A stretch of DNA of 64,000 nt from Euclidia mi. Lineage: Eukaryota; Arthropoda; Insecta; Lepidoptera; Erebidae. The notes under the pieces are model-generated. The model made no database searches. It was not told the origin of the DNA and saw only the letters and a list, made by a program, of their open reading frames with translations. The stretch spans positions 56,671,183 through 56,735,182 of the forward strand of contig OX123182.2 in NCBI GenBank assembly GCA_944739405.2, in the 5' to 3' direction. Of the stretch, positions 36,801 through 47,924 are shown piece by piece; position 1 is the stretch's first letter; each line of letters starts with the position of its first letter. The translations under genes and the position numbers were made by a program.

Positions 36801-37940
36801 GGCTAAAGTTACCTCAATGAAGCGACTGGAACTGAAACACTAGAATGTTAATTACTAGCTCACTGCACCAACTGGTATCGAAATACTAGAATATCATAGC
36901 TGCCGCTGCATATCAGTAACAGTTTGCACGTATTAGAGCCGAAGGTAGGTATTTAGGTGATATGGTGAAGCAGTGCCTGCTTTTAATGACACATTCACGT
37001 CATAAACTATCAGGTTTTGGCAGCTATGTTTTAGAGCTTACGCAATGAAAAGCGCTTTTATTTCATTAGAAGTGAATACAGTTTTATGACTGAATTGTGG
37101 TGTGATTTGTGATACTTGTAGGCTACTTCGATGCATGTCACCATGTAATGTTCAATAACAGTATCTATGTGCTAATTTTACCCACTTAGCTTGATACCAA
37201 ATAGCCCAAAAACTTAATATACGATCTATTTTACGTAGAACAAATAATTTTATTTCAATTTTATTGCCTGACATTGGTGCGCACCAACACACCCACACAC
37301 AATCTTGTCAAGTTTATAAGTGGAGTCGAAAATACTTTTTTTGTTACAAAAGAAACACTTTTATGGTATTGCTGTTAATAAATTATATTTAGCGACTTGT
37401 ATACATATATAAGCTCCAAGTCACAGTTTCCAACGCCTCTTACGTTAATACTATCTGAGAAACATCCTTTCCAAGTTAAACAAATATATATGAATAGCTT
37501 TAGAAAATATCAAGTAAAACATGTAAAGTCAAATAAAGATATTCATGGTATGAGACTTGAATAAAATCTGAAAATCGGACGAGAACATTTCTACTTTCTT
37601 GATGTCAGGCCAAGTTGCTGAGCAAGCCGTAATTGCATTAATTAACTGGGACGCACGATCAAAGGCAGCTAAATAGATACTGAATGCTTACACGCTATAG
37701 AGCCTTCTCTTTACGATAGCTCTATAGGATTCGTATAAAATAGTGAATGCTCAATTGCTATGCTACATTAAAGTCGTAGATTTGTGCTTTGTCGTAACTT
37801 TGCCGTCAATTAGCTTTTTGTCACTGTACCAAGTGTTATGGGTTCGATAGCTTCAATGATTATGGTGAACTACAAAGGTTTACTCCGAGTTTAACTGGTC
37901 TTCGTGTTTGAAGTGTGTGTTTGTAAAGTTTCCGCAGTAT
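33803..37940. other. AT-rich, no gene recognised
   Basis: The 88-codon minus-strand frame at 35723-35989 ends near CGGACCCCGTCTTTTG and may be part of an unclassified interspersed repeat; no protein motif is visible. The rest is unremarkable. Confidence 0.4.
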
Positions 37941-37944
37941 AAGA

Positions 37945-38044
37945 TTTATCCTAATTTAGGATAAATATATGCTACGAAATAAATAAAAAAAATGCCGTGA
38001 TCTTGTGAAGATCAAGGCATTTTTTTTTATTTATTTCGTAGCAT
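37945..38044. repeat. Hairpin cluster
   Basis: 37945-37965 is TTTATCCTAA and its complement around a single base. 37969-38044 is a 76-base hairpin with 28-bp arms beginning ATGCTACGAAATAAATAAA and an inner GATCTT/AAGATC stem. The outer arms include long A and T runs; no RNA-gene context is visible. Confidence 0.8.
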
Positions 38045-40194
38045 GATTCCTTTTACGTTGGTTGACACAAACATGACATTTGTTTAAAACCTGCTCTAAA
38101 ACGTTTACTATAAATCCAACGTTACAAGAGCGAAGATATTGACATGTACAACAAATGTAGGCTTTTCCAACACCTGACAGCGGCTCATTACACGCGGCTC
38201 TACGTTTACGTAACATAAACGTTCACGTAAACGTTCGCATCTGTTCTAAGTAAGACATTTGCAAATCTTTGCCTGGCGTTTAAAGTGTGTGTTCCATATT
38301 CAAATACGCGTACCAATCGACTAACCACCAGGGATGCTGAAGACATGGCCTAATAATCCTTGTCCTGAGACAGGAACCGAGACCGACAGCTTCACTTGCC
38401 CTCCGAAACACCGTAAATGCCACACGTGGTCACCCATCCAAGTGGAGACCTGTGCAAGCGTTGCTTTACTCTGCCGATATACTTCGAACGGCAAGCTATC
38501 TTCAAGCTCACTATGAGCGCTACAACTGAAAACATAACGTGGCTTTACCTTAAACGGCGAGGTGAAGTGTCAATGGAATACCTGAACCTACGCCCGAACT
38601 GAAATCTCACTTACCCTTTAACCCCAAAAGATGTACATCATTATCCAGCCTTATCCACTGTCTTGTTGGCCGCTGCTGGATTTGTGTGTCCGTTTTATTC
38701 AAACTATGATTGCAATTTTAAAGATCAATGTGAAAAAAACATTTTTTTTGCCGTTTGCAAATAAATGTTTTAAACTAAACATGGGCGGATCGTGGATATA
38801 AATTTGCTGCTAATTAATATAAATGCAATAAACTGACTTTTAAAATAGCAACTTCGTGCAGCAGTTTTTTCGCGATGCGTGTACATACCGTCAGTTTGCA
38901 TGTACAAATTATAAGTGTACGAAATATAAACAAAGTATAAAACATATTAAAACTTAATCAAGCACGAAAAAATTAAATCAACTCTTAAAAATAGACGCTA
39001 CACATATTTGTTTTACTGAAAACCTGAACAAGTATGCGTGTTCGAAAAACAACCATCCGTATATCACCTACAGTACTACTGATGAGGCTCTACTATACGT
39101 ACCATTTTAGTGCGCCAAAAATTTTTGTGTGTACTAAAACGTGCCGATTATAAGACAAAAGATAAACAATAAATATTACACAATATTAAGGACACTACAT
39201 AAATCCCTTGGGAAATTTGTCTCATGAACAAAAATGGTTGCTACCCACAAGTTATAAGAGCTTTAGCGACAAGAAAGAAAGGGGAGCTCACAAAAGTATC
39301 TAGGCACCTGAAAGGGACTATTATAATTCCGTGAAACTGTTGTCGTGATGTTGACATCGTAAAGATTTTATCCATAAAAGCATCAAGTTTGCTTGATTTG
39401 TAATAATTCAATTTGTCTACAAGGTTAACGTACTTACTTCACTCGCACACTGTATGTAGATGGAGTCTCGTGTGATACAAATTTGAGGACGACACGTCGC
39501 AACTTTGGATAACAAACTATTCTGTGATGGAATTTATTTGGCAGGCAATACGACACCGACTTTATTTCATGTTAACTCAATTTTTCTCGAGTTTGTTAAA
39601 CAAGTATTTTATTATCTTTACAATCTTTGGCCAGGAATAATTGTGTACGGATTGTAACATTTTCTTCTATGACTTTTCTTTGGAATAAAACTAACTTGAG
39701 GGGATTCGTGAAATATGTCGAATATTTCATGCAAACAAGGTAAATTTATTAAACAATGAATTGAAAATACTTGAATTTTTACCGCAGAATATTATATTTC
39801 TTATATTTTTTACAAGAAACTACCCTTATGATGGATCAAATTGGTCTCACAATCTATAATAAAATTGAAATGCTTATAAGCCATTTCTAGATGCTTTATA
39901 CAATCTCTTCTTGAATCTTATCAATTTCAATTTATTACTCCAACTGCTTAATTAAAAGAAATGAAAACATACACCAATATTTGTTATTAAAATCAATATT
40001 TGCTATCAGTAAATATTGCTTTCTTTATTTGACTCTACATTTATTAAACAAATATTCTTCTCACTGTCTGCAAATATTATGTAGTTCATAATATTTTTTA
40101 AATATAAACCAGAATTTTTGAGTGAAATCCTTTTCTTATGTGTACACCGTTTTTAAGATAGGTATTGATGTATTTTTGTTTCGGACTGTTATCA
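38045..40194. other. No gene recognised
   Basis: A GC-richer patch at 38330-38600 may be a decayed repeat. The two short frames there have no motif. Confidence 0.4.
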
Positions 40195-40734
40195 TCTTAA
40201 TATATAAAATCCTTGCGTTACTGACTGACTTACAGACACGCTACAGCCGAAACTACTAGCCACAAAAAGATGAAATTTAGCATGTATGTTCCTTGAAGAG
40301 TGTAGGGTAGCTCTAACAGAAGATTTTTGGAAATTCCACCCCTAAGGGGGTAAATCTGGGGGTCAAGGTTTCTATGAAACTTTTTATTCCTTCAATGGAT
40401 TGACTCCAAACTTTGTAAATTAGTTTCTCAAACGACGATAGTGAACGTTAAGATTTATTTTTCTGGAAATTCCGCCCCTAAGGGGGTAAAATAGGGGGTC
40501 AAAGTTTGTATGTAACTTTTTGTTTCTCTAATGGATTGACTTCAAACTTTGTATATTAGTTCCTTAAATGACGATTTTTTTTTGGTAATTCCACCCCATA
40601 GAGGGTAAGATTGAGGGTCAAAGTTTGTATGTAACATTTTATTCAAAAAGGGGTCCCAGATTGTATGAAACTTTTAATTATTTCACTTGATTTTTTTCAT
40701 CGTCCCTGATGTGCATTTAAATTAGTTTTAGTTT

Positions 40735-40794
40735 TAGTTAGTGAGGATGAAGAGCGCTTAGATGAATCTAAGCGCTCTTCATCATCACTAACTA
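40735..40794. repeat. Near-perfect hairpin inside the Helitron
   Basis: Arms of 28 bp (TAGTTAGTGAGGATGAAGAG...) with one mismatch and a 4-base loop TGAA. Confidence 0.8.
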
Positions 40795-41065
40795 AAATGT
40801 GGGATAGTTCTTTATATGACCAATAGAAGCCAAAATACCTACTTAGAACCGTTATTTTGCTATGTTCATTTATTTCTAAGCAGGTAAGCACTTTTTATCA
40901 GTTATCTGCTTTGTCCAACTACCGACCAAGGCTTCTCTCATTTCTTTAACCTAAAATACTAAGAAAGGGTTTTTGAACTTGGATAATTTATTTTCATTTT
41001 TTTTATAATGTCGCTGAGATATACAAATGTATACTGCGACTGAACCCTTGATTTATTTAATTTAA

Positions 41066-41200
41066 ACTAGCTTTTGCAAGCAGCTACGCCTAAAATAAAT
41101 TTTCTAAGTTTGTTCGAGTGTTTTCATGAACAATTAGTCACCACACATCTAAATCGATTCAGCCATTTTTAGCATTACCCTGAATAAATAGACAGACAGA
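41066..41200 (-). mobile_element. Nested Helitron 3' fragment
   Basis: The minus strand ends GGCGTAGCTGCTTGCAAAAGCTAGT, a Helitron-type terminus, in reverse orientation inside the larger element. Confidence 0.55.
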
Positions 41201-41224
41201 ATACTATCTAAATAAATCATTGGG

Positions 41225-41342
41225 GTACTGGAAACGGGCTAGCGGGGAAAAACTCAATAATACTTTTGCCTGACCCGGGAATCAAAATCGAGACCTCCCG
41301 TTTAGCAGACGCATACGCTATCCACTGTACCACAGAGGCAGT
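41225..41342 (-). mobile_element. SINE (GACTGCCTCYGTGG family)
   Basis: The minus-strand head GACTGCCTCTGTGGTACAGT with a GATAGCGTATGCG A-box region, and a body matching 6007-6172 (rc of CTAATACTTTTGCCTGACCC). The B box is degraded. Confidence 0.7.
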
Positions 41343-41709
41343 CAAATATTATTTATTTGTATAATCTGTCTGTATACAAGATCCTTGCATTACTGATTGA
41401 CTGACAGACATGCTAAAGCCGAAACAACTGAGCGCAAATAGATGAAATTTAGCATGTACATATGTTCCTTGAGGTGTGTAGGGGCACACTAAGAGAGGAT
41501 TTTTGGAAATTCCACTCCTAAAGGGGTTAAACTTGTTGTCAGAATTTGAATGAAACTTTTTATTCCCTCAATCGATTAACTAAATTATATGTTTGTAACA
41601 ATTTCAGTCGCATTGGGTGAAACCTATTATGATTGTGTTGTCTTGAATAAATAAATAAACTTCAAACTTTGTATACCTATTGGTTCCTCAAATGAAGTTA
41701 GTGAACACT

Positions 41710-41777
41710 AAGAAAGTCTTTACGGAAATTCTTACCTAAGTATCCACTTTGGTAAGAATTTCCATAAAGACTTTCTT
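41710..41777. repeat. Near-perfect hairpin inside the Helitron
   Basis: Arms of 27 bp (AAGAAAGTCTTTACGGAAAT...) with one mismatch and a 14-base loop. The arm includes the element's own GGAAATTC module, so the inverted copy arose after insertion or within the element lineage. Confidence 0.8.
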
Positions 41778-42204
41778 GATCCTTTATATCCATAAAGGAC
41801 AGTCATAATTTGCATAGAAGCTTTTTTGCCTTCAATGGATTAACTTCATATTTTTTTATAGGATCCGCAAATGACATTAGCGAACACAAAGACATTTATT
41901 TTGTGAATTGTCCCCTAAGAGGGTGGAAAAGGGATTCAAAGTTAAAAACTTTTATTTTTCAATGAAATCACTTCAATCTGTGTATATAAAATCTTTTCGT
42001 TAGTGACTGACTAACAGACACATTACAGCCGAAATTACTGGGCGCAAGAAGGTTAAATCTAGCATGTTTGTTCCTTGAGGAGGGTGTTTGTACAAAATAT
42101 TTTATCTAATCGTAATTTACGCGTGCGAAGCAGCGGGCAAAAGCTAGTATTTAATTAAATTGTTTCCAAGTCACCTGTACCTAGGTGATGATCACTGTAG
42201 TTTA

Positions 42205-42305
42205 CTAAGTACTCTGCTTAGTTTGGGACTAGATGGTGTTGCGTGTATTCTATGTATTGTGTCTATATGTATACTTATAAATAAATTGAGTTGAATTGAA
42301 TTGAA
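42205..42305 (+). mobile_element. SINE 3' tail
   Basis: ACTCTGCTTAGTTTGGGACT then AGATGGTGTTG matches the 3' part of 17478-17745, followed by a (AATTG)n-like end. Headless. Confidence 0.6.
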
Positions 42306-42489
42306 TAGTGAAGGCCAAGGGAAGTAAATTAATCAGTTATCTCGTTAACTTAATACAGACTGTCAAGTTTAGTATCAGAAAACCACGTGCGATATATAAA
42401 GATATTATAGTAGGTTTTATTCATTATCGCTCACTGAATGATGTGCCCTCTATAGGTTCGCCCCCTATTACATTGCGACGGAAACATAA

Positions 42490-43180
42490 CTAGCGAACGA
42501 ACGAAGGCTCTTGATCTTTTGAAATCGTACTTAAGCGATATAGTTCAGAGAGTAGACGTCAATGGTGAGAGATCCCCCTGGCTCTGCATTAACCATGGGC
42601 GTCCCGCAAGGTTCAATTTTGGGTCCTTTTCTATTTCTTATTTACATTAACGACTTACCCTACTTTATAGGCCATAACCATGATGTTGTACTATTTGCTG
42701 ATGACACGTCTTTAATATTTAAAATTAAAAGGAAATTATTAGATTTTCACGAAGTCAATATTGCACTTGCAAAAATTGTACGCTGGTTCAACGCAAATAA
42801 TCTTCTCCTTAACGAGAAAAAAATATATGTCTAAAGTTTTCAACACCTAATGTCGGACACGTTAGGACCAACGTCCAACTGAATAACGCAGAATTGGATC
42901 TTGTAGATACAACAGTGTCTTAAGGTATTACCTTAGATTCGAAACTTCAATGGAGCCCACAAATTGAAAAGCTATCGGGCAAGCTTAGTTCAGCGGCATA
43001 TGCAGTTAAAAAAATAAGACATTTTACTGACTTTAGTTACTTCCATATCATTATGTCTTACGGCATTCTTCTATGGGGGACAGCTGCAGCCATCAACACC
43101 ATATTAATCTTACAGAAAAGAGCCATTCGTGCTATTTACAATCTCGGTCCCAAAGTTCAATGTAGACACTGGACATACTT
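42490..43180 (+). pseudogene. CR1/Daphne-like LINE ORF2 fragment
   Basis: Starts with KALDLLKSYLSD-like sequence near 42507. RT blocks follow: GVPQGSILGPFLFLIYINDL and LFADDTSLIF (the FADD box, near 42690-42720). A stop follows at 42832. Reading resumes with LDSKLQWSPQIEKLSGKL, AYAVKKIRHFTDFSYFHI and ILQKRAIRAIYNLGPKVQ, the standard post-palm region of this LINE group. The 5' half (endonuclease and first RT blocks) is gone, and stops at 42832 and 42920 break the frame. Confidence 0.8.
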
Positions 43181-43182
43181 AA

Positions 43183-43474
43183 TTTATTTATAGATTAATT
43201 ATTTTGAATCTGGACATTATACATCCAGTACATAATATTATTATATAGTATTTATTGTTTTTATTATTAAAATTGACATTTAATTACGTTTATATGACCG
43301 TATGTTAATCTTATTATCATATACATAAATTATTTATATATTGATTATTTTGACTCTGGACATTATACATCCAGTACATATTATTATATAGATGATTTTT
43401 TTTTCATGATTAAATTTGACATGTGATTATGTACTTTTATATGACTGTATGTTAATCTTGCTGTCATACTGAAT
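43183..43474 (+). repeat. Two-unit tandem repeat of about 146 bp
   Basis: Each unit contains TGGACATTATACATCCAGTACATA, an AAATTTGACAT-like segment and CGTATGTTAATCTT / CTGTATGTTAATCTT. The units begin near 43183 and 43329. They directly follow the LINE coding remnant and are probably its 3' UTR. Confidence 0.75.
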
Positions 43475-43587
43475 TTGTTTTATACATGACATCCAAATTT
43501 AATATTATTTTTACTGATAATTGTATGTAATTCTCTTTTTTACCTTGCTGAATTTATGCTTTAATAATAATATTATTATTAATAATA

Positions 43588-43590
<3 letters not shown>

Positions 43591-43618
<28 letters not shown>

Positions 43619-45312
43619 CACTAGCCTGTACTGTCCCACTGCTGGGCAAAGGCCTCCCCCAAATCTTTCCATATCTTCTTGTCACCTGCAGTGTCAAACC
43701 AACTCCTGTGGTAGGCGTCCAAGTCATCTCGCCACCTCTTTCGGGGCCGGCCCCGGCGACGCTGTCCATCTTCTGGCACCCATAGTGTCGAGATCTTCGC
43801 CCAACGACCCTCGTGCATACGGCTGACGTGGCCCGCCCAGTTCCATTTTAGGCTAGCAGCCGTTTTACCCACATCTTTGACTTTAGTTTTGGAGCGCAGC
43901 TCAGTGTTTCTTATCCTATCTTTGAGTGAAATACCAAGGATGCTGCGCTCCATAGCTCTTTGACAGACCGCAAGGCGTGACTTTTGCAACTCGGTAGGCG
44001 ACCAGGTTTGAGCACCGTAGGTTAGTATGGGCAGGATACACATATCAATGAGTTTTCGCTTCAGGGAAATCGGCAGATCCCCCTTCATTAGCGTCTTCAT
44101 GGACCAGAAGCTTTTCCAAGCATTTTCGATACGGCGGTCGATTTCTCTTTCTAGCCTGTTTTCGAAAGAAACTAGCTGGCCCAAGTAGATGTACTCATTG
44201 ACATAGTGTATCTCCTGCCCATCTACTTCGACTCTATATTTGGTGCTGTTAGTCATAACTTTACTTTTCGACCGGTTTATCGCTAATCCCACCCTGCGGC
44301 CTGCTGTGCTCAGATCTTGGAGCATTGTCTGAAGTTCCAGTGCGGTGGTAGAAAACAGAACTATATCGTCGGCAAATCGGAGATTTGTAAGTCTCTTGTT
44401 GCCGACAAAAATCCCTTTTGTACTCCATAAGGTTGCCAGTGTTTTAAAAACCTCCTCGAGTGTACTTGTGAATAGCTTGGGGGAGAGCGGGTCACCCTGT
44501 TTAACACCCTTCTGTATTTTGAATGATGGCCCAATGCTGTCTAGTTTGATATTGGCGGAGCTATTGGTGTATATGGATTTAATAATTTGAATGTACTGTT
44601 TCTCAATATCTTGGTTTTCTAAAGCAATAAATATTTCGGAATGTTTGATACTGTCAAAAGCTTTATTGTAGTCAACGAAGGCCAAATACAATGGTTTATT
44701 ATGCTCTCTGTGTTTTTCCAGTAATTGGTTCAAAGTGTGAAGATGGTCAGTTGTAGAGAAACTAGGGCGGAATCCAGCTTGTTCTGGTGGTTGATGAATG
44801 TCCAACTTTGCGTCTATACGATTATGCAGTACTTTGATGAATGTTTTATAAATATGTGATGTTAAACTAATGGGACGGTAGTTACTGATATCGTTTTTGT
44901 TGCCTTTCTTATGCAAAAGGATTATGTTTGAATGACACATTACCTGTGGAACTTGACCTGAGTTTAGAATGGTATTAAATAATTTTGTGAGGGGCAATAT
45001 TAGTGATGGAGACCCAATCCTCAGAGCTTCAGTAGTAATACCATCTTCGCCTGGACTTTTGTCATATGGCATTGTATTAAGTGCTTTTTGCACTTCAGAA
45101 GTGTCTATAGGAGGAATGGAATCTGGAAGATGGTATTCTGTGCATGTATCATCTAGGACATTGTCGGAATATAATGTTTCATAGAACTTTGTTGCTATTT
45201 CCATAATTTTTTCTCTATTATTATGTTTTATACCTCGATCATCAACCAAACTATTAATCCAAGATTTGCCCTTTGTAAGTCCTTGCTTTGAAATCCTTAA
45301 GGATGTATTCTT
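43591..45312 (-). mobile_element. RTE-type LINE, 5'-truncated, young
   Basis: The coding sequence is followed on the minus strand by a short 3' UTR with CAGCAGTGGGACAGTACAGG and an unbroken A run (the T run at 43591-43618). The upstream limit, where coding similarity stops, is near 45312. A clean poly(A) and open ORF indicate a recent insertion. Confidence 0.85.
43621..45249 (-). CDS. RTE-type LINE reverse transcriptase (C-terminal 542 codons), intact frame
   Basis: No internal stop. Blocks in order: YDKSPGEDGITTEAL (about 62-76), NYRPISLTSHIYK (123-135), EQAGFRPSFSTTDHL (156-170), LAFVDYNKAFDSI with the first catalytic Asp at 193, GVKQGDPLSPKLF (248-260) and LRFADDIVLF with the catalytic pair at 294-295. 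The thumb and LTYGAQTW region follow, then the RTE end: WAGHVSRMHEGRW, RRRGRPRKRWRDDLDAY and FAQQWDSTG. The same frame is open upstream of this Met to about 45312 (GLTKGKSWINSLVDD). The listed Met is therefore internal and the true start, with the apurinic endonuclease, is lost. RT fold and catalytic residues look complete. The coding potential probably reflects recent insertion, not host function. Confidence 0.9.
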   Translation of the reverse strand: MVDDRGIKHNNREKIMEIATKFYETLYSDNVLDDTCTEYHLPDSIPPIDTSEVQKALNTMPYDKSPGEDGITTEALRIGSPSLILPLTKLFNTILNSGQVPQVMCHSNIILLHKKGNKNDISNYRPISLTSHIYKTFIKVLHNRIDAKLDIHQPPEQAGFRPSFSTTDHLHTLNQLLEKHREHNKPLYLAFVDYNKAFDSIKHSEIFIALENQDIEKQYIQIIKSIYTNSSANIKLDSIGPSFKIQKGVKQGDPLSPKLFTSTLEEVFKTLATLWSTKGIFVGNKRLTNLRFADDIVLFSTTALELQTMLQDLSTAGRRVGLAINRSKSKVMTNSTKYRVEVDGQEIHYVNEYIYLGQLVSFENRLEREIDRRIENAWKSFWSMKTLMKGDLPISLKRKLIDMCILPILTYGAQTWSPTELQKSRLAVCQRAMERSILGISLKDRIRNTELRSKTKVKDVGKTAASLKWNWAGHVSRMHEGRWAKISTLWVPEDGQRRRGRPRKRWRDDLDAYHRSWFDTAGDKKIWKDLGEAFAQQWDSTG

Positions 45313-45898
45313 TAATTTGTATAATAATATTTATTTCTCAGAAATCACAGATACAATAGTATTCTTATAATATAATATTAAACTTAAGGCTACAGTTTTC
45401 AAAGAATAGGAAAGAACACCAGACTCCTGTAATAGTTAAAAACTGTATCACAGACAGTTGGGTCGCTCATAACAAATTTTGTAAATAGGTACAGCAATAT
45501 TATTTGCAATATTTGACAGTATACAACATAATCAAGGTAATAAATAAAACTTAGTTATTAATTATTAGGTACGTATTATTAATATAATCATTGATCGTAT
45601 ATTAGAATCAATATATTAGAGTGTTAAGCATATTATACAAACTGTAAGTGACTTGTAAAACCGCGGGTCAGCAGAATCGCGAATAAAGACGATAATGATG
45701 ATTAGTGTTAGTCAATTTAGCATTTATTTATAACGTTATATAATAGTTATGTGCACTTATAAACTAGATGAATTTACAATATCATGTTAGTAGGTCAATA
45801 TTCAAATGAGGTGTTAAGTTTATAAAAAATGGTAAATGAAATAATATAGATATTGTCTTATTAAAATCAGTTTGGTGTGTTCTATGTAAACACAGAAC
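45313..45898. other. AT-rich, nothing recognised
   Basis: Lies between the RTE copy and the ORF1 remnant; possibly 3' flank or UTR of the latter. Confidence 0.4.
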
Positions 45899-47169
45899 TT
45901 ACGTATCTCCATAATCAATGGTATTGATGTATCTCCTCCCAGCCATGATTTTTGCTGGCCAGTCAATGCATCCAGTAATATGGTTGCTCGGCTTTTTGTA
46001 GTGCAGGCATGTAGCAAACTGTGGTTCGTCTGCCTTTTTTGTGCAATCCTTTACAGAGTGGCTTCGATCACCGCAATGTCCACAGATGTATGTAGCCTCC
46101 CAACAAGTCTCTTAGCGGCATGACCATATTGCTGGCACTTAAAACAACGAGTAACCAATGTAAAGTCTTTTACAGGGCATGAAGACCAGTTTACGAACAC
46201 TCCATCTTTACTTATGAGAGCTTTCCTGATTTCTGCAGAGACTTCTATAATGAAGTTGCAGGTCTCACCGTCCTTCTAGCCTGACTTGTGGCTTAATCTT
46301 ACCGAATTTAAAAAGGTCTCGAGATTGCAATTCGGCAACACATCGGCTAGATTTTGGTGGTACAAGCAAGTAAATACTTCCTTTTCTTGCATTGATGTGG
46401 GCACTCCTATAACTACCACCCTTGGTTTCCGCTTATGAGGCTCGTCGATCTTAAGGCCTGAGTTCGTGTGCTGCACTGACTGTTTGAGCTTTTGTATGTT
46501 GTCTTTTGTGTCCGTGCTAATAAATTATAACGCCGCCGTTTTTAATCTTATGTAGGCCGCGTACGTGAAGCTTCATCTGCTCAGGACTGATAATTTTTTG
46601 AACGAAAGATTTTGCTTCCTCACTTGACTTCAATTTATCGTCAGGATAAATGGCTATAGTATTCAATTTACTCGGCTGAATATAATTGTTAAGACCTTTT
46701 TTTACTATATCAGCAAAAGACGTGGTAACGGGAAGTTTCGACGATTCTTCAACGGTCCGTTTAACTTCCTGCAGCTGATGTGAAAGGTCTACTTGTTCTT
46801 CAAGGGATTGTTTAGACAAGTAGGCTTGGACTGTTCTATGTTTCATTGACTGGTACCGTACTGCCATATGAGATTTAGCCTTTTCAACTTTACGGCATAA
46901 ATAATTGATTCGCAGTTTCTGCTCTGTGTTCATCTTACCCTCAGCTACAATAGAACATATCTCATTGAGGCATTGTTCAATGATAGTCATCCACGACTGG
47001 ATCTCCAGTGGCTGGTCTCCAGTGGCAGACTGGATCTCACTTCGTGAACATCTTCACGATGAGTCGGCGCATTAGGTCTCGTTGCGGGTGCAGGTGCGGG
47101 CCCTGCTGGAGGTGTAGGAGGCGGGGAGTGTACAGTCCTGCTACTCCTGGTGAAGAGGCTGCTGTCCAT
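45899..47169 (-). pseudogene. LINE ORF1 (Gag-like, three zinc knuckles), R1-like
   Basis: The minus-strand Met at 47169 opens a Pro/Ala-rich N-terminus (PPPTPPAGPAPAPATRP). A helical domain follows (LNEICSIVAEGKMNTEQKLR, KSHMAVRYQSMKHRTVQAY) and then VVVIGVPTSMQEKEVF. The zinc-knuckle tail has RCFKCQQYGHAAK, ICGHCGDRSHSVKDC and CLHYKKPSNHITGC; the first lacks its last Cys context and the third has Tyr for the second Cys. It ends KIMAGRRYINTIDYGD then TAA. This layout is ORF1 of R1/TRAS-like LINEs. Lesions: frameshifts near 46990, 46515 and 46110, and an in-frame TAG at about 46277. No ORF2 follows. Retention of the 5' part without the 3' part is the reverse of normal LINE truncation. Confidence 0.8.
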
Positions 47170-47519
47170 TTTGTGTTTCAGTTTTGTTACTACGCGCGAG
47201 ACATATTCGTGTTATGCCTATGCACAATACACATGTATAACAGTTTTCGGAACTAATAAGGTCACGATTCAGTAAGTTATTTGTTTATTTTAATACTTAT
47301 TTTCAACACGTCTGTACTCAACGAAGGTATAAAGTGTTTTTTTTTGTGAAGCGTGTAAAGTGCTTTTGAGTCATAATGCTATTATTATGGATGTTTTATT
47401 GTTATTATGATATTATTCATTCATTCGTTAATTTAGATTATGCTATTGACTGTAAAATTATTATTATTGTAATACCATTATAGATCATTGTAGTGTTTGT
47501 ATCTATGCAATAGATACAT

Positions 47520-47924
47520 TACACTGTCTCATGTACACCAGTAGAGGAAGTAGCGTCACTTGACGCCTGTCACTAGTAGTATATCTGTATAGTCTGTGGC
47601 TGTCACTGTCTACGGACAGTCAGTCGGGTGATAGGCGCGGTGCGCGCTAGACGTGCTGTTTCGGCGAACCGAATGTTCCTAGTAGATTTGGGAAAACTAC
47701 TAATATTGTGGACTGTAGGATGGCGGTTCTTATCGACTAGGAAATGAGGAAGTGAAAAGGTGTTGTGGTTAGGAGCCTCTTACCTTGCTCGGCAGTCCTT
47801 TTCCTTGAAAATGGCGGCCGCTTGGTTTTTTCGGGAATTCTGAAGCTGCTTGAATCACTCCACTACACAAATCACTTTCACTCGCGAGCGGGTTTGTTAG
47901 GTTTTTTGGTATAAGCGGTAATAA
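47520..47924 (-). other. Possible 3' UTR/LTR of the BEL/Pao fragment
   Basis: GC-richer noncoding DNA directly after the pol stop. It could be LTR sequence, but I see no clear TG...CA pair and there is no second copy in the window. Confidence 0.3.

Larger units (their letters stand above)
40195..42148 (+). mobile_element. Composite Helitron with internal repeats and nested insertions
   Basis: The 5' end TCTTAATATATAAAATCCTT matches 30029. The 3' end is GTGCGAAGCAGCGGGCAAAAGCTAGT. The body holds diverged tandem modules of roughly 120-135 bp at about 40331, 40463, 40590 and 41505, each carrying GGAAATTCCACCCCTAAGGG, a GGGGGTCAA block and AATGGATTGACT. Two more copies of the 5' head occur at about 41375 and 41985. 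Nested inside are a reversed Helitron 3' piece (41066-41200), a SINE (41225-41342) and two hairpins. No Rep/helicase ORF, so non-autonomous. Confidence 0.75.

Noticed and set aside
40331..40680. CRISPR-like array of spaced repeats
   Set aside because: The repeat units are about 125 bp, diverged and contiguous, inside a eukaryotic Helitron; there are no short constant repeats with unique spacers.
43591..43619. Long T run as a transcription terminator
   Set aside because: It is the poly(A) tail of the minus-strand RTE insertion.
47520..47924. Firm call of a BEL/Pao LTR
   Set aside because: No clear TG...CA boundaries and no second copy in the window; left as a low-confidence note.
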